From NCBI GenBank assembly GCA_016208165.1, contig JACQYL010000020.1:1-40584 (forward strand): 40,584 bases of DNA. Direction: 5' to 3'. The notes beneath the pieces are model-generated. The model saw nothing but the letters and a program-made list of their open reading frames with translations. It was not told the DNA's origin and made no database searches. Positions 26,960 through 35,814 of the stretch are shown here, piece after piece. Source of the DNA: Deltaproteobacteria bacterium (GTDB lineage Bacteria > Desulfobacterota > Desulfarculia > JACQYL01). Every line of letters starts with the position of its first letter. Position 1 is the first letter of the stretch. The position numbers and the translations under genes are program-made.

Positions 26960-26992
26960 TCCGGCCGGATACTCACCCGGATTCCGGCCGGA
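26960..26992 (+). promoter_or_regulatory. Twin 10-bp palindromes in the lexA leader, candidate LexA operator
   Basis: TCCGGCCGGA occurs at 26960-26969 and again at 26983-26992, 23 bp apart (about two helix turns), just downstream of the predicted start of transcription. LexA boxes differ widely among deltaproteobacteria, so the match to LexA is inference from position only. Confidence 0.4.
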
Positions 26993-27018
26993 GGCGGCTT
27001 CATGCGGAAGGAAACAAC

Positions 27019-27639
27019 GTGAACCTCACTCCGGCGCAAATGCGCGTGTACGAGTTTTTACAACACTACATGCAACAGAACGGGTATGCGCCCAGCTACG
27101 ATGAAATCCGGCGACGTCTGGGATTCCGGTCCCTGAACGCCGTTTACAAGCATTTGAAGCAGCTGGAAGAACGGGGAATGATCCGGAGCCCCTTGAAAAA
27201 TCGAAAACGGGCCCTGGAACTTCTGCGGGTGCGCACCGGCGCCGTTTCCATTCCTTTTCTGGGGATTGTGGCTGCCGGAACGCCCATCGAACCCATGGAA
27301 GAACCGGAATCCATCGAGGTCCCGGAAAGTCTTCTCGGAAGCGGCAGCAACTTCGCGCTCCGGGTTCAGGGTGAATCCATGATCGAAGAGGGAATCCGGG
27401 AGGGGGATCTCCTTATCGTCAGCCGGCAGGCGCGGGCGGAAAACGGACAGACCGTGGTGGCTCTGGTGCGCGGCGAAGCCACCGTCAAGAAACTTTACCA
27501 GCACGATAACGAAATCGAACTGAGACCGGCGAACAGCCGGATGGAACCGATTCGCGCTCCGGCGGCCGAAGTGGAAATCGTGGGGGTTGTAGTTGGACTG
27601 CTGCGGCACTATCGGCCGCGTCGTCTCCGGAACGATTAA
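27019..27639 (+). CDS. lexA: LexA repressor
   Basis: 206 residues from a GTG with GGAAGGAAACAAC before it. Residues 1-65 are the winged-helix domain (TPAQMRVYEFLQHYMQQNGY, then SYDEIRRRLGFRSLNAVYKHL). The C-terminal self-cleaving S24 domain shows the cleavage site Ala86-Gly87 (VAAGTP), nucleophile Ser120 in GESMIEEG and general base Lys157 in EATVKK; these match Ser119/Lys156 and Ala84-Gly85 of E. coli. It is therefore a RecA*-responsive SOS repressor. It heads a plus-strand run of polymerase and DNA-processing genes, which it probably controls. Confidence 0.96.
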   Translation: MNLTPAQMRVYEFLQHYMQQNGYAPSYDEIRRRLGFRSLNAVYKHLKQLEERGMIRSPLKNRKRALELLRVRTGAVSIPFLGIVAAGTPIEPMEEPESIEVPESLLGSGSNFALRVQGESMIEEGIREGDLLIVSRQARAENGQTVVALVRGEATVKKLYQHDNEIELRPANSRMEPIRAPAAEVEIVGVVVGLLRHYRPRRLRND

Positions 27640-27650
27640 CCCGGATCATT

Positions 27651-27691
27651 CATTAAATCTTTCAATAGTATCAATATTAAAAGATTAAATG
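27651..27691 (+). promoter_or_regulatory. Long AT-rich dyad between lexA and the Y-family polymerase gene
   Basis: CATTAAATCTTT (27651-27662) and AAAGATTAAATG (27680-27691) are inverted repeats with 11 of 12 bases matching, around a 17-bp spacer. This could be an operator for an internal promoter or an RNA hairpin. It is not a rho-independent terminator, because the stem has almost no GC. Confidence 0.4.
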
Positions 27692-27708
27692 GAATGCTTC
27701 CGACGGTG

Positions 27709-27729
27709 GGGGAAGCGCGATTTTTCCCC
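27709..27729 (+). promoter_or_regulatory. Hairpin over the ribosome-site region of the Y-family polymerase gene
   Basis: GGGGAA (27709-27714) pairs with TTCCCC (27724-27729), ending two bases before the ATG at 27732. The only purine-rich ribosome-site candidate is its left arm, so folding could limit translation. Inference only. Confidence 0.3.
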
Positions 27730-27731
27730 GT

Positions 27732-28979
27732 ATGGCGCCTATGGCTGAAATCATTCGACATATTGTCCATCTGGACGTTCCCGACTTCTGTGCGGCCCTC
27801 GAGCAGCTTCGCCGGCCGGAGTTGAACCGGCGGCCTCTGGCCCTGGCGGAACCCGGCGCCCGAAGCATCATCCAGGGTGTCAACGCCATGTCCCGCAGCG
27901 AAGGCGTGCAGGAAGGCATGCCTCTGGTCCGGGCCCGGCGGTTGTGCCGCCGGCTCGAGGTGGTTCCGCCGGACCTGTTGTTTTATAAGCAGCAGCACCG
28001 GCGCATCGTGCAGGATTTGATCCGGTTTTCGCCCCGGGTGGAGGGAACCCTGCCGGGCCGCTACTTTATCGATCTGACGGGCACCGGACGGCTCTGGGGT
28101 GCGCCTTCGGATATGGCCTGCCGCGTGGAAGAACGGTTGGCGGAGGATATGCGGTTGCAAGGGAGGGTGGGTCTTGGAGGGAACAAACTGATCAGCCAGG
28201 TGGCGGCCAACTCGGTTACTTTGGGCGACCTGTGTCATGTGTTTCCCGGCGGAGAGACAACGTTTCTGAACCCTCTGCCGGTAACGTTGCTTCCCGGAGT
28301 GGGGTTCAAAACGGCCCTGCGTCTGGCGGATTTCAATATTCAGCAGGTGGGTCAACTGGCCGGCATATCGCCGGGGGATCTTTCCGTGGTTTTCGGTTCC
28401 ATGGGAAATCGTCTCGCCCGGTTGGCCCGGGGCTTCGATCCCACGCCGGTGGTGCCGTTTCAGGAGACCCCCAGACTGTCTCTGGTACGGAATCTGGACC
28501 GGAGGGAGATGGACCGGGAGCGGCTCGAGTCTTTTTTGTTTCAACAGGTGGAAGAAGCCGGATGGGCCCTTCGCCGCCACAACCGGTATCCGGGACGGGC
28601 GATGATCGAGGCCCGGTATGCGGACGGAGTTACGGCTCAGGTCCGTCGGAAGCTTTCGCCGGTCGTGGCGCATGTGGACCGGCGTCTGTTTTCCGTAATG
28701 CGGCCCGCGCTGCATCAGCTCATGGAACGCAGGGTGGCTTTCAGCCGAATGGCGCTCGAGCTTTCCCGTTTCACCATGCCGTTGCGGCAGAGGTCCCTGT
28801 TTTCCTGGGAAGAACCGGAAGACGGACGGGACGGGGATCTTCAGGGGGCCCTCGACGAGGCCCGCCGGCGTTTCGGCCGAAACGCCGTGTTTTGGGGACG
28901 GGCTTTTGCATCGGATCCGGAAAAGGCCGAGGGTACGGACTCTTCTCCCCGGAATCTGGAAATCACGTTTCGATTTTGA
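27732..28979 (+). CDS. Y-family DNA polymerase-like protein (DinB/ImuB type)
   Basis: 415 residues. HIVHLDVPDFCAALEQ (10-25) is the first palm motif, with Asp15 in place of the metal-binding Asp. The second palm motif, normally S-D-E, is here F-I-D114-L115-T-G: the Asp is kept and the Glu is Leu. That points to weak or absent polymerase activity, as in ImuB, which serves as a scaffold for DnaE2. LPGVGFKTALRLADFNI is the helix-hairpin-helix thumb; the little finger follows (PVVPFQETPRLSL onward). No imuA-like gene or RecA-like ATPase is seen. It stands between lexA and dnaE2, the setting of SOS mutagenesis cassettes. The ATG at 27732 is likely; 27741 is an alternative. Confidence 0.82.
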   Translation: MAPMAEIIRHIVHLDVPDFCAALEQLRRPELNRRPLALAEPGARSIIQGVNAMSRSEGVQEGMPLVRARRLCRRLEVVPPDLLFYKQQHRRIVQDLIRFSPRVEGTLPGRYFIDLTGTGRLWGAPSDMACRVEERLAEDMRLQGRVGLGGNKLISQVAANSVTLGDLCHVFPGGETTFLNPLPVTLLPGVGFKTALRLADFNIQQVGQLAGISPGDLSVVFGSMGNRLARLARGFDPTPVVPFQETPRLSLVRNLDRREMDRERLESFLFQQVEEAGWALRRHNRYPGRAMIEARYADGVTAQVRRKLSPVVAHVDRRLFSVMRPALHQLMERRVAFSRMALELSRFTMPLRQRSLFSWEEPEDGRDGDLQGALDEARRRFGRNAVFWGRAFASDPEKAEGTDSSPRNLEITFRF

Positions 28980-29180
28980 CGGCTCGATATTGGGGACGGA
29001 CAGGGTCTGCGGAAACGGGGTGGGGTCTCCGGAGAATGGCTCAGGAACCACCATCATGCGGCGATGGTCCCGTGGGCGCCTCCCGCGGGAGCCTGCCCTG
29101 AGCTTGGTGAAAGCCGTGAGCCTGTCGAACCGGTCGAGGGGTGGCGCGGCCTAAAAAGTCTTGAAAAGGGGGCGCGGGGG

Positions 29181-29197
29181 ATCCGCCGGAGGCGGAT
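29181..29197 (+). promoter_or_regulatory. Stem-loop ahead of dnaE2
   Basis: ATCCGCC-gga-GGCGGAT, perfect 7-bp arms with a 3-base loop, 21 bases before the dnaE2 GTG. The preceding stretch 28980-29180 holds no gene; 29080-29140 has a CTGAGCCTGTCGAA-type dispersed motif. Confidence 0.4.
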
Positions 29198-29218
29198 TTC
29201 AAAAGCTTTCCCCTGTGA

Positions 29219-32200
29219 GTGATTGCGATAAAAGCGTCTTTCGTACATCTGCACGTGCACTCCCATTATTCGTTCATGCGGGGCGTGAGTTCCGTGGACG
29301 AATTGTGCCGGGCCGCTGCGAAGAGGGGCATGGATACGCTGGCCCTCACGGACACCAACGGTTTTTACGGGCTGGTGAATTTTCTGGAGGCGGCCCGGGA
29401 GCACCACATTCATCCATTGGTGGGAGCGACGTTTGAAACCGACGCCGAATCCGCCGTGGTGCTGGCCAAGACGGGCCGGGGATACGAACTGCTGAGCCGC
29501 CTGTTGACCCGCCGGCACCTCGAGACGGACGTACGTCTGGCCCGTGAATTGCCTCGATGCGCCGAAGACCTCGCTGTGCTGAGTTCGGATCCGGAACTGC
29601 TCGGGGCGCTGCGTACGCGCGCGGAATGCTTTGTGGAAGTGGTTCCGGGGGCTTTCGCCCGCCGGGCGTTGAGTGTGGCCCGCGAACTGAACATACCTCC
29701 CCTGGCCGCCAATGCCGTGTATTTTGCGGATTCCGATGATCACCCGCTGCACCGGCTGGTTCGGGCCATTGACCTCAACCGGACGTTCAGCACGCTTCCC
29801 GAGGAGGAAACGGTGTCTCCGGACCGTTGGCTGAAACCGCCCGAAACCATGGCGGGTCATTTTCCCCATTGCCCTGAAGCCTTAACGAACACCATGGAGC
29901 TGGCCCGGAAGTGCCGTACGGACTGGTACGAGTTCCGGCCGGTGTTTCCCCACTATCAGGACCGGAAAGAAGATCATTTCGTCCTGCTCCTCGAAGGGTG
30001 CCGCAAAGGGATCGAATGGCGATACGGCCGCACCAACGCAACCATTGAAGCCCGCCTGGAAGAAGAGCTGGACCTTATACGAGCCAAAGGATACGTGGAC
30101 TACTTTCTGGTGGTGGAAGACGTGGTGCGGCGGCGGCCGATTCACTGTGGCCGGGGCAGCGCCGCCGCCAGTCTGGTGAGCTACCTCCTGGGCATCACCC
30201 ACGTGGATCCTATCCGGCATCGGCTGGTGTTCAGTCGCTTTTTAAATCCCAAACGCAAAGACTATCCGGATATAGACGTGGATTTTCCATGGGACGAGCG
30301 TGACGATCTGCTCGATGAACTCAGCCGGCACTACGGCCCGGAACGCATGGCCATGGTGTCCAATCACATCGGATTCGGGGCCCGGGCCGCCATTCGGGAA
30401 GTGGCCAAACTGTATGGAATGCCGGCGGCTGAAATCAAGGAAGTCACCCGTCGCATGAGTTTTTGGACGCATCCCGACCACGTTCAGGAGCGCGTCCGCT
30501 CCCATCCCAGGTTCCGGGGTGTTCCCATGGACGAGCCCTGGCCGGAAATCCTTCGATGGGCCGCCCGTCTGGAAGCGGTTCCCCGTCACCTGGGAACCCA
30601 TTGTGGAGGCGTGATTCTGGCGCCGGACCGGGTTTCGCGGTATGTGCCCGTGCAGCGGAGCCCTAAGGGTGTCCGGGTCGTCCAGTGGGAAAAGGACCAG
30701 TCGGAACAGGGAGGGCTGGTAAAGATCGATCTCTTGGGTAACCGGTCTTTGGCCGTGATACGCGACGCCCTGGCGGCTGTCGAGCGGAATACGGGACGCC
30801 GCCTGGAATACGCCGACCTGGATCCTCTGGACGATCCGGACACGCTGGATCTGCTCGGCCGGGGCGACTCCATGGGCGTGTTCTATGTGGAATCGCCCGC
30901 CATGCGGCAGTTGCAGCTCAAAACCCGCCGGGGGGACTTCGAGCATCTGGTCATCCATTCATCCATCATCCGTCCGGCGGCCAACCGGTATATCCGGGAA
31001 TACATCCGGCGTCTGCACGGTGCGCCTTACCTTCCGTTGCATCCGTGCCTCGAGGACGTGCTTTCGGAAACCTACGGCATCATGGTGTACCAGGAACACG
31101 TGGTGCTGGCGGCCATGGCCCTGGCCGGATTCGATTGGTCCGAAGCGGACGGCCTCCGCAAGGTTCTCAGCAAGAAAAGCGCCAAGAAACTCGAACACTA
31201 CAGGCAGCGATTCTACGAAGGGTGCGCACGCCGGCAAGTGTCCCGCGAGATCGCGGACGAGGCGTGGGACATGTTCACGTCCTTTGCCGGCTATTCCTTT
31301 TGCAAGCCCCATTCCGCGTCTTACGCCCTGGTGAGCTTCAAGTCCGCCTTTTTGAAAGCCCACTATCCGGCCGAATTCATGGCCGCCGTCATCAGCAACG
31401 GCGGCGGTTACTATACCACTTTTGCCTACGTTTCCGAGGCGCGGCGCATGGGTCTCGATGTACTGGGGCCGGACATCAATAAAAGCGACTGGAGCTATCG
31501 GGGACAGGGCGCCTGCATCCGCATGGGGTTCCGGCAACTGGAACAGATCCGGCGGGACACCCTGGAAGCCGTTCTTGAAGAACGGTCCCGGAACGGACGA
31601 TTCCAATCCATCGAAGATCTGTTACGGCGCGTACGCTTGCATCCCTCGGACGCGGCCGTTCTCGTTAGAAGCGGAGCCCTGGGCGCCCTGGCGGGATCCC
31701 TCAATCGTCCCCAACTCCTCTGGACATTGGAGGCGGCTCTGCGGAGACACCGGTCCCACGGACAGCGCCTGCTGGAGGCGACGACTTCTCGTTTGGAGGA
31801 TTCGGCGCCGAACCTTCCGGATCTGTCCTTCCGGCAAAAACTCGACCACGAAATGGAAACCCTGGGGTTCGTGCTGTCCGTGCATCCCATACGGTTGTAC
31901 GACGCCCGTTGTTTGCCCAAAGACGTGATCCCGGCCGCTCAGCTTGACCGCTACGTGGGCCGGAACGTACGGGTGCTGGGATGGCCCATCACGCGCAAGG
32001 AAGTGCTCACCAGGGCCGGCGAACCCATGGAGTTCGTTTCCTTTGAAGACGAACACACGTTGTTTGAAAGCGTGTTCTTTCCGGAAGCGTTCCGGCGCTA
32101 CTGCCGGCATGTGGATAGAAGCCGGGCCGTGCTCCTGTCCGGCCGCGTGGAAAGCGATTTCGGAGTGGCGAGCCTTACGGTGGATCAGGTGCAAAAACTG

Positions 32201-32242
32201 CCCTTGGGGAAAGGGCGCGAAAGCAACAGAGAAGCGGCTTAA
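29219..32242 (+). CDS. dnaE2: DnaE2-type error-prone DNA polymerase III alpha subunit
   Basis: 1007 residues, shorter than replicative DnaE (about 1160) and in the DnaE2 range. The PHP domain begins FVHLHVHSHYSFM (8-20). Polymerase motifs: HCGRGSAAASLVSYLLG (309-325) and the catalytic PDIDVDF (350-356) with its two metal-binding Asp. A helix-hairpin-helix segment lies near 800-825 (LHPSDAAVLVRSGALGAL), and an OB-fold near 920-980 (RNVRVLGWPITRKEVLTRAG). It extends primers past DNA damage as part of the SOS mutasome, with the Y-family protein upstream. The GTG start has only a weak ribosome site, but the PHP domain begins at once, so there is little room for error. The TerB-domain gene follows after 15 bases. 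Confidence 0.93.
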   Translation: MIAIKASFVHLHVHSHYSFMRGVSSVDELCRAAAKRGMDTLALTDTNGFYGLVNFLEAAREHHIHPLVGATFETDAESAVVLAKTGRGYELLSRLLTRRHLETDVRLARELPRCAEDLAVLSSDPELLGALRTRAECFVEVVPGAFARRALSVARELNIPPLAANAVYFADSDDHPLHRLVRAIDLNRTFSTLPEEETVSPDRWLKPPETMAGHFPHCPEALTNTMELARKCRTDWYEFRPVFPHYQDRKEDHFVLLLEGCRKGIEWRYGRTNATIEARLEEELDLIRAKGYVDYFLVVEDVVRRRPIHCGRGSAAASLVSYLLGITHVDPIRHRLVFSRFLNPKRKDYPDIDVDFPWDERDDLLDELSRHYGPERMAMVSNHIGFGARAAIREVAKLYGMPAAEIKEVTRRMSFWTHPDHVQERVRSHPRFRGVPMDEPWPEILRWAARLEAVPRHLGTHCGGVILAPDRVSRYVPVQRSPKGVRVVQWEKDQSEQGGLVKIDLLGNRSLAVIRDALAAVERNTGRRLEYADLDPLDDPDTLDLLGRGDSMGVFYVESPAMRQLQLKTRRGDFEHLVIHSSIIRPAANRYIREYIRRLHGAPYLPLHPCLEDVLSETYGIMVYQEHVVLAAMALAGFDWSEADGLRKVLSKKSAKKLEHYRQRFYEGCARRQVSREIADEAWDMFTSFAGYSFCKPHSASYALVSFKSAFLKAHYPAEFMAAVISNGGGYYTTFAYVSEARRMGLDVLGPDINKSDWSYRGQGACIRMGFRQLEQIRRDTLEAVLEERSRNGRFQSIEDLLRRVRLHPSDAAVLVRSGALGALAGSLNRPQLLWTLEAALRRHRSHGQRLLEATTSRLEDSAPNLPDLSFRQKLDHEMETLGFVLSVHPIRLYDARCLPKDVIPAAQLDRYVGRNVRVLGWPITRKEVLTRAGEPMEFVSFEDEHTLFESVFFPEAFRRYCRHVDRSRAVLLSGRVESDFGVASLTVDQVQKLPLGKGRESNREAA

Positions 32243-32257
32243 TCCGGGAGGCGTGAC

Positions 32258-34498
32258 ATGACAGGTTTGCTGGTGCTGGCCGCCTGGGCGTTTTTGGCCT
32301 GGCTGATCGTCAAGGCGCTTCGAAATGGATTCATCGGTCGGAAAGAAAAGACGCCGGCCGGACCCGAACCGGACGACGATATCCTTATCCGGGTGAGCGC
32401 CGGCTCGGGCGGCGACACCTACCGGATTCCGCCCGAGCCCGGGATTTCCGAGGAGTGTTGGATGTCTCCCGGCCGCGAGGTGACCGTCCAAGGCTACTCC
32501 ATTCCCGGCGGAATGATCTATGTGGGCGAGCGGTTGACCTCCCTGAACGGACATATGATCGAACCTGCTCTGATCAATCCGGCTTTACCGGTTGACGATC
32601 GTGTTTCCGATCCGGAAGGATCGTCGTTCGGCTATTGGCCCTCCTACAGTCGTATTCCTCCGCATGCGCGCGCCACGTATCTCGGGTGGCTCGCCCGGGG
32701 ACGCAAGGATCCGTATATAGGAATCGGTTATGTCTTTCTGTTTTTCTACGGCGTCGAAAGGCGATGCCTGGCGGACGCGGGGAAGTCGGAACACGCTGGG
32801 GGCGAAAGGGAGGCGCTCGGAAAGGAAGTCGAACGGCTTTTGAGTATCTATGGCAACCACCATGCGTTTCGCCGTTACGCATCCTCTTTTCTGGATTATT
32901 TGGATCTGTCTTCCGCTGCCGGTGAGAAGCCCGTAGCCCGGCAACCTCCTTCGATGCAAACTTTCCGGGAAATGCCCGCAAGACTGAAGTTCGGTCTTGC
33001 CCGGATGGCGGCCGAACGTATTCCGGTTCCCGCGGAGTGGGCCCTGACCTGGGTCCTGTCCCATCAGGAAACGAAACTGCGAACTCCCGCCAAGCGGTGC
33101 GAAGGAGAATTCCGGGCTCTTTTCAAGATCCGATATGAGGAGCGATTCGGCGAGGGGATGATGCTTGAATCCACCGGACCTCCCCTGACGCTCACGTATA
33201 AACCCGCCAGTGCGTCGTTTGGACGGGAGGTCGCCGCATCCACGCCGTTCTGTGACGTAAGTACGGCGAAGGCGCCGATTCGACCACTCGCGGAACTCGT
33301 GACGAGCTGCCAGGAAGAACTGGACGGCTACAGCCGTTTGCTGGGGAGGGAACCGGATGCCGGGGGCGGTCTTCCGGCGCTGGCTCTGTTGCCGACGCCC
33401 CTGCTTTCCCGAGCGGACATGGAGGAATCCTCCGAATTCAGAGGTTGGCTCGATGAACAGCTTGGTGGAAAGGACCTCATAGCCGCGGATGCGAGGGAAT
33501 TCGTCCGGCGTTGGCCTGTCCGGCAGGCTGATCGAATGCTCAAAAGGGAACATGTGCTTCTAGTTCAACTACTCGAGAAATGGCGTCTGGGCCTGGAACC
33601 GGATCCCCGTTTCGCGGGGCCCTGCCTGCGAGCCAAAGGGAGAGTCATGCTTTTCAGGGTAGGGGATAACGGCTCCCATGCTCCATCCGAAGAGTATCTG
33701 TCCGCCCGGATGCTGCTACATCTGGCGGTCTTGGCTTTCGGCCCGGCCGGAGGGGCTTCGGAGGATGACATGCGTTCCCTCGAGGGTTTTCTCAGCCGGT
33801 CTCTGGGATTGACCTCCGGTGAAGAGATTCGTCTGTGGGCTCATTATAAGTGGTTGCTGGATGATCCGTCGGTTTTCGGGAGAATAAGCAAGCGCGTGGA
33901 AACCCTTCCGGAGCCCGACCGCCTGAGGATCGGGCGGGCTCTAGACTCCCTGGCGTCGAGTGACGGAGGGGTTCGTCCGAGCGAGGTTTGCGTACTGACC
34001 CGGATCTACCATGTGTTGGGGCTCGACCCCGGTAAGTTCCGAATTCGAACCGATGCGCCGGCGCATCCCATCGTTCCCTGCGAGGGGATGGCGGACCTTC
34101 GAACAGCCGAGATTCCTGCCGTGCAAAGAGAAGAGACGAACGGCATCCTCCTGGACATGCATCGGTTGCGCATGATCAGGGAGGATACGGCCAAGGTTTC
34201 GGCTTTGCTTGCCGATGTGTTTTGCGAGGAAGAAGATGTCGTCACGCCGGTCGCATCACAGGAACAACTCGTCGCCGGATTGGACCTCGCCCATTCGGCC
34301 CTTCTGAAAGCGCTTGCCGATAAGGAGTCATGGCCCCGTGAGGAATTCGAGGATCTGGCCGCCCGATGGGGCCTGCTCCCGGAAGGAGCCCTTGAAATCC
34401 TCAACGAGGCCGCCTGGGACAGCGTGGGCGAAGCCTTGTGCGGGGATGAGGACCCGATCCGGCTCGATCGAACCGTACTCGAGGAGATGTTTACATGA
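32258..34498 (+). CDS. TerB-N/TerB-C domain protein with N-terminal membrane anchor
   Basis: 746 residues. Residues 3-21 are a hydrophobic helix (LLVLAAWAFLAWLIVKAL), probably holding the protein at the inner membrane with the rest in the cytoplasm. TerB-N spans about 75-230, with signature YWPSYSRIPPHARATYLGWL and GRKDPYIGIGYVFLFFYGVE (126-167). A middle region (about 430-600) contains a TerB-like helical bundle (SARMLLHLAVLAFGP). TerB-C lies at the end (LAARWGLLPEGALEILNEAA). TerB-N/TerB-C proteins are known neighbours of helicases and ATPases in tellurite-resistance-related stress and DNA-processing systems (Ter families). It has GGGAGGCGTGAC before the ATG and overlaps the next gene by ATGA. 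The exact biochemical role is unknown. Confidence 0.82.
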   Translation: MTGLLVLAAWAFLAWLIVKALRNGFIGRKEKTPAGPEPDDDILIRVSAGSGGDTYRIPPEPGISEECWMSPGREVTVQGYSIPGGMIYVGERLTSLNGHMIEPALINPALPVDDRVSDPEGSSFGYWPSYSRIPPHARATYLGWLARGRKDPYIGIGYVFLFFYGVERRCLADAGKSEHAGGEREALGKEVERLLSIYGNHHAFRRYASSFLDYLDLSSAAGEKPVARQPPSMQTFREMPARLKFGLARMAAERIPVPAEWALTWVLSHQETKLRTPAKRCEGEFRALFKIRYEERFGEGMMLESTGPPLTLTYKPASASFGREVAASTPFCDVSTAKAPIRPLAELVTSCQEELDGYSRLLGREPDAGGGLPALALLPTPLLSRADMEESSEFRGWLDEQLGGKDLIAADAREFVRRWPVRQADRMLKREHVLLVQLLEKWRLGLEPDPRFAGPCLRAKGRVMLFRVGDNGSHAPSEEYLSARMLLHLAVLAFGPAGGASEDDMRSLEGFLSRSLGLTSGEEIRLWAHYKWLLDDPSVFGRISKRVETLPEPDRLRIGRALDSLASSDGGVRPSEVCVLTRIYHVLGLDPGKFRIRTDAPAHPIVPCEGMADLRTAEIPAVQREETNGILLDMHRLRMIREDTAKVSALLADVFCEEEDVVTPVASQEQLVAGLDLAHSALLKALADKESWPREEFEDLAARWGLLPEGALEILNEAAWDSVGEALCGDEDPIRLDRTVLEEMFT

Positions 34499-35814
34499 AT
34501 AGCGCCCGTCAGATTCGACCCAGAGACCGGGACGTCGTTTTACAGTCGCTTCGGGCCGGGCTGGTACCCCGCAGAGGACTTCAGCACATACAGGTGGGAC
34601 GCGCCGGCGAGGTCGAGGCCCTTCTATGCGACATCGAGCGGATTGCCGACGGTGGATCGGCCATCCGTTTTATCATCGGCGATTATGGTGCGGGCAAAAC
34701 GTTCTTTCTGAACCTTGTCCGGTCCGTAGCACTGGAAAAGCAACTCGTTACGGCTCATGCGGACCTGACTCCCGACCGTCGCCTGCAATGTTCGGGGGGG
34801 CGGGCCCGGGCCCTGTACGCCGAACTGATGCGGAACCTATCGAGTCGCAGTAAGCCGGAAGGGGGCGCGCTTTCCGCCGTGGTGGAACGGTTCGTATCCT
34901 CGGCTCTGGGTCAGGCGCGAACCGAAGGAAGAAGGCCGGACGCAGTCATTCAGGAGCGCCTGGAAAAATTGGGCGAGATGGTGGGAGGATATGATTTCGC
35001 CCAGGTGGTGTCCGCCTATTGGAAAGGTCACGACACGGGAAACGACCGGATCAAAAGCGACGCGGTGCGGTGGTTGCGAGGGGAATTCAACGCCAGGAGC
35101 GATGCCCGCACCGCTTTGGGGGTGCGCACCATCATTGATGACGCGGGTTTCTACGACTATCTCAAATTGATGGCTCTTTTCGTGCGTCTGGCCGGCTACC
35201 GGGGGCTCCTGATCACCCTGGACGAAATGGTGAATCTGTACAAAATAAACCATTCCGGATCCAGAAACAGCAATTACGAGCAGGTCCTTCGCATTTTCAA
35301 CGACAGTCTTCAGGGAATCAGTGTGGGATTGGGTTTTTTGATGGGGGGCACTCCGGATCTTCTTTTGGATACGAGACGCGGACTTCACAGTTTCGAGGCC
35401 TTACGGTCGCGGCTGGCGCAGACGGGGTTTGTACGAGAGGGGCTGGTGGATTTCAGCGGGCCGGTATTGAACCTGGCTTCTCTCACCCAGGAAGAGATTT
35501 TCCTGCTCTTGTCCAAATTACGCGTTGTGTACGCCGCCGGCGACGAGACGAAATGCCGGTTGCCGGACGAGGCTCTGTATGCCTACATGGAACACTGCAA
35601 TCGCCGCCTGGGGGAGGCCTATTTCCGCACTCCGCGCGCCACGATAAAGTTCTTTCTGGACCTGTTGTTTATCCTGGATCAGAATCCCGGGGTTTCCTGG
35701 CGGGAATTGTTGGGCCGGCTGGAGATTCATCCCGATCCCGGACCGGCGGACGGAACGAACGAACCGGAGGAAGCGCCAAAGGAAGACGATGAGCTTGCGA
35801 CCTTCAGACTCTGA
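34495..35814 (+). CDS. BrxD-like ATP-binding protein (DUF2791 family)
   Basis: 439 residues. Walker A is GDYGAGKT (62-69) and Walker B is LLITLDE (238-244), in a P-loop ATPase of the type called BrxD in type 2 BREX phage-defence loci. PRRGLQHIQVGRAGEVEALL (about 25-44) and the later LASLTQEEIFLLLSKLR and YFRTPRATIKFFLDLL are as in that family. It likely works with the helicase encoded next: its gene overlaps the TerB gene by 4 bases and the helicase gene by 26, which implies translational coupling. No pglX, pglZ or brxC is present, so this is not a complete BREX system. What the ATPase acts on is unknown. Confidence 0.85.
   Translation: MNSARQIRPRDRDVVLQSLRAGLVPRRGLQHIQVGRAGEVEALLCDIERIADGGSAIRFIIGDYGAGKTFFLNLVRSVALEKQLVTAHADLTPDRRLQCSGGRARALYAELMRNLSSRSKPEGGALSAVVERFVSSALGQARTEGRRPDAVIQERLEKLGEMVGGYDFAQVVSAYWKGHDTGNDRIKSDAVRWLRGEFNARSDARTALGVRTIIDDAGFYDYLKLMALFVRLAGYRGLLITLDEMVNLYKINHSGSRNSNYEQVLRIFNDSLQGISVGLGFLMGGTPDLLLDTRRGLHSFEALRSRLAQTGFVREGLVDFSGPVLNLASLTQEEIFLLLSKLRVVYAAGDETKCRLPDEALYAYMEHCNRRLGEAYFRTPRATIKFFLDLLFILDQNPGVSWRELLGRLEIHPDPGPADGTNEPEEAPKEDDELATFRL

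Larger units (their letters stand above)
26628..27018. other. Intergenic region upstream of lexA
   Basis: 390 bases. It starts with a 12-bp palindrome TTCCGGCCGGAA (26633-26644) just after pncB, shows no gene in the middle, and ends with the lexA promoter and two further copies of the palindrome core. Overlapping open frames here lack ribosome sites. Confidence 0.5.

Noticed and set aside
27636-29057. 473-codon minus-strand frame opposite the Y-family polymerase gene
   Set aside because: His/Pro/Arg-rich shadow typical of GC-rich antisense frames.
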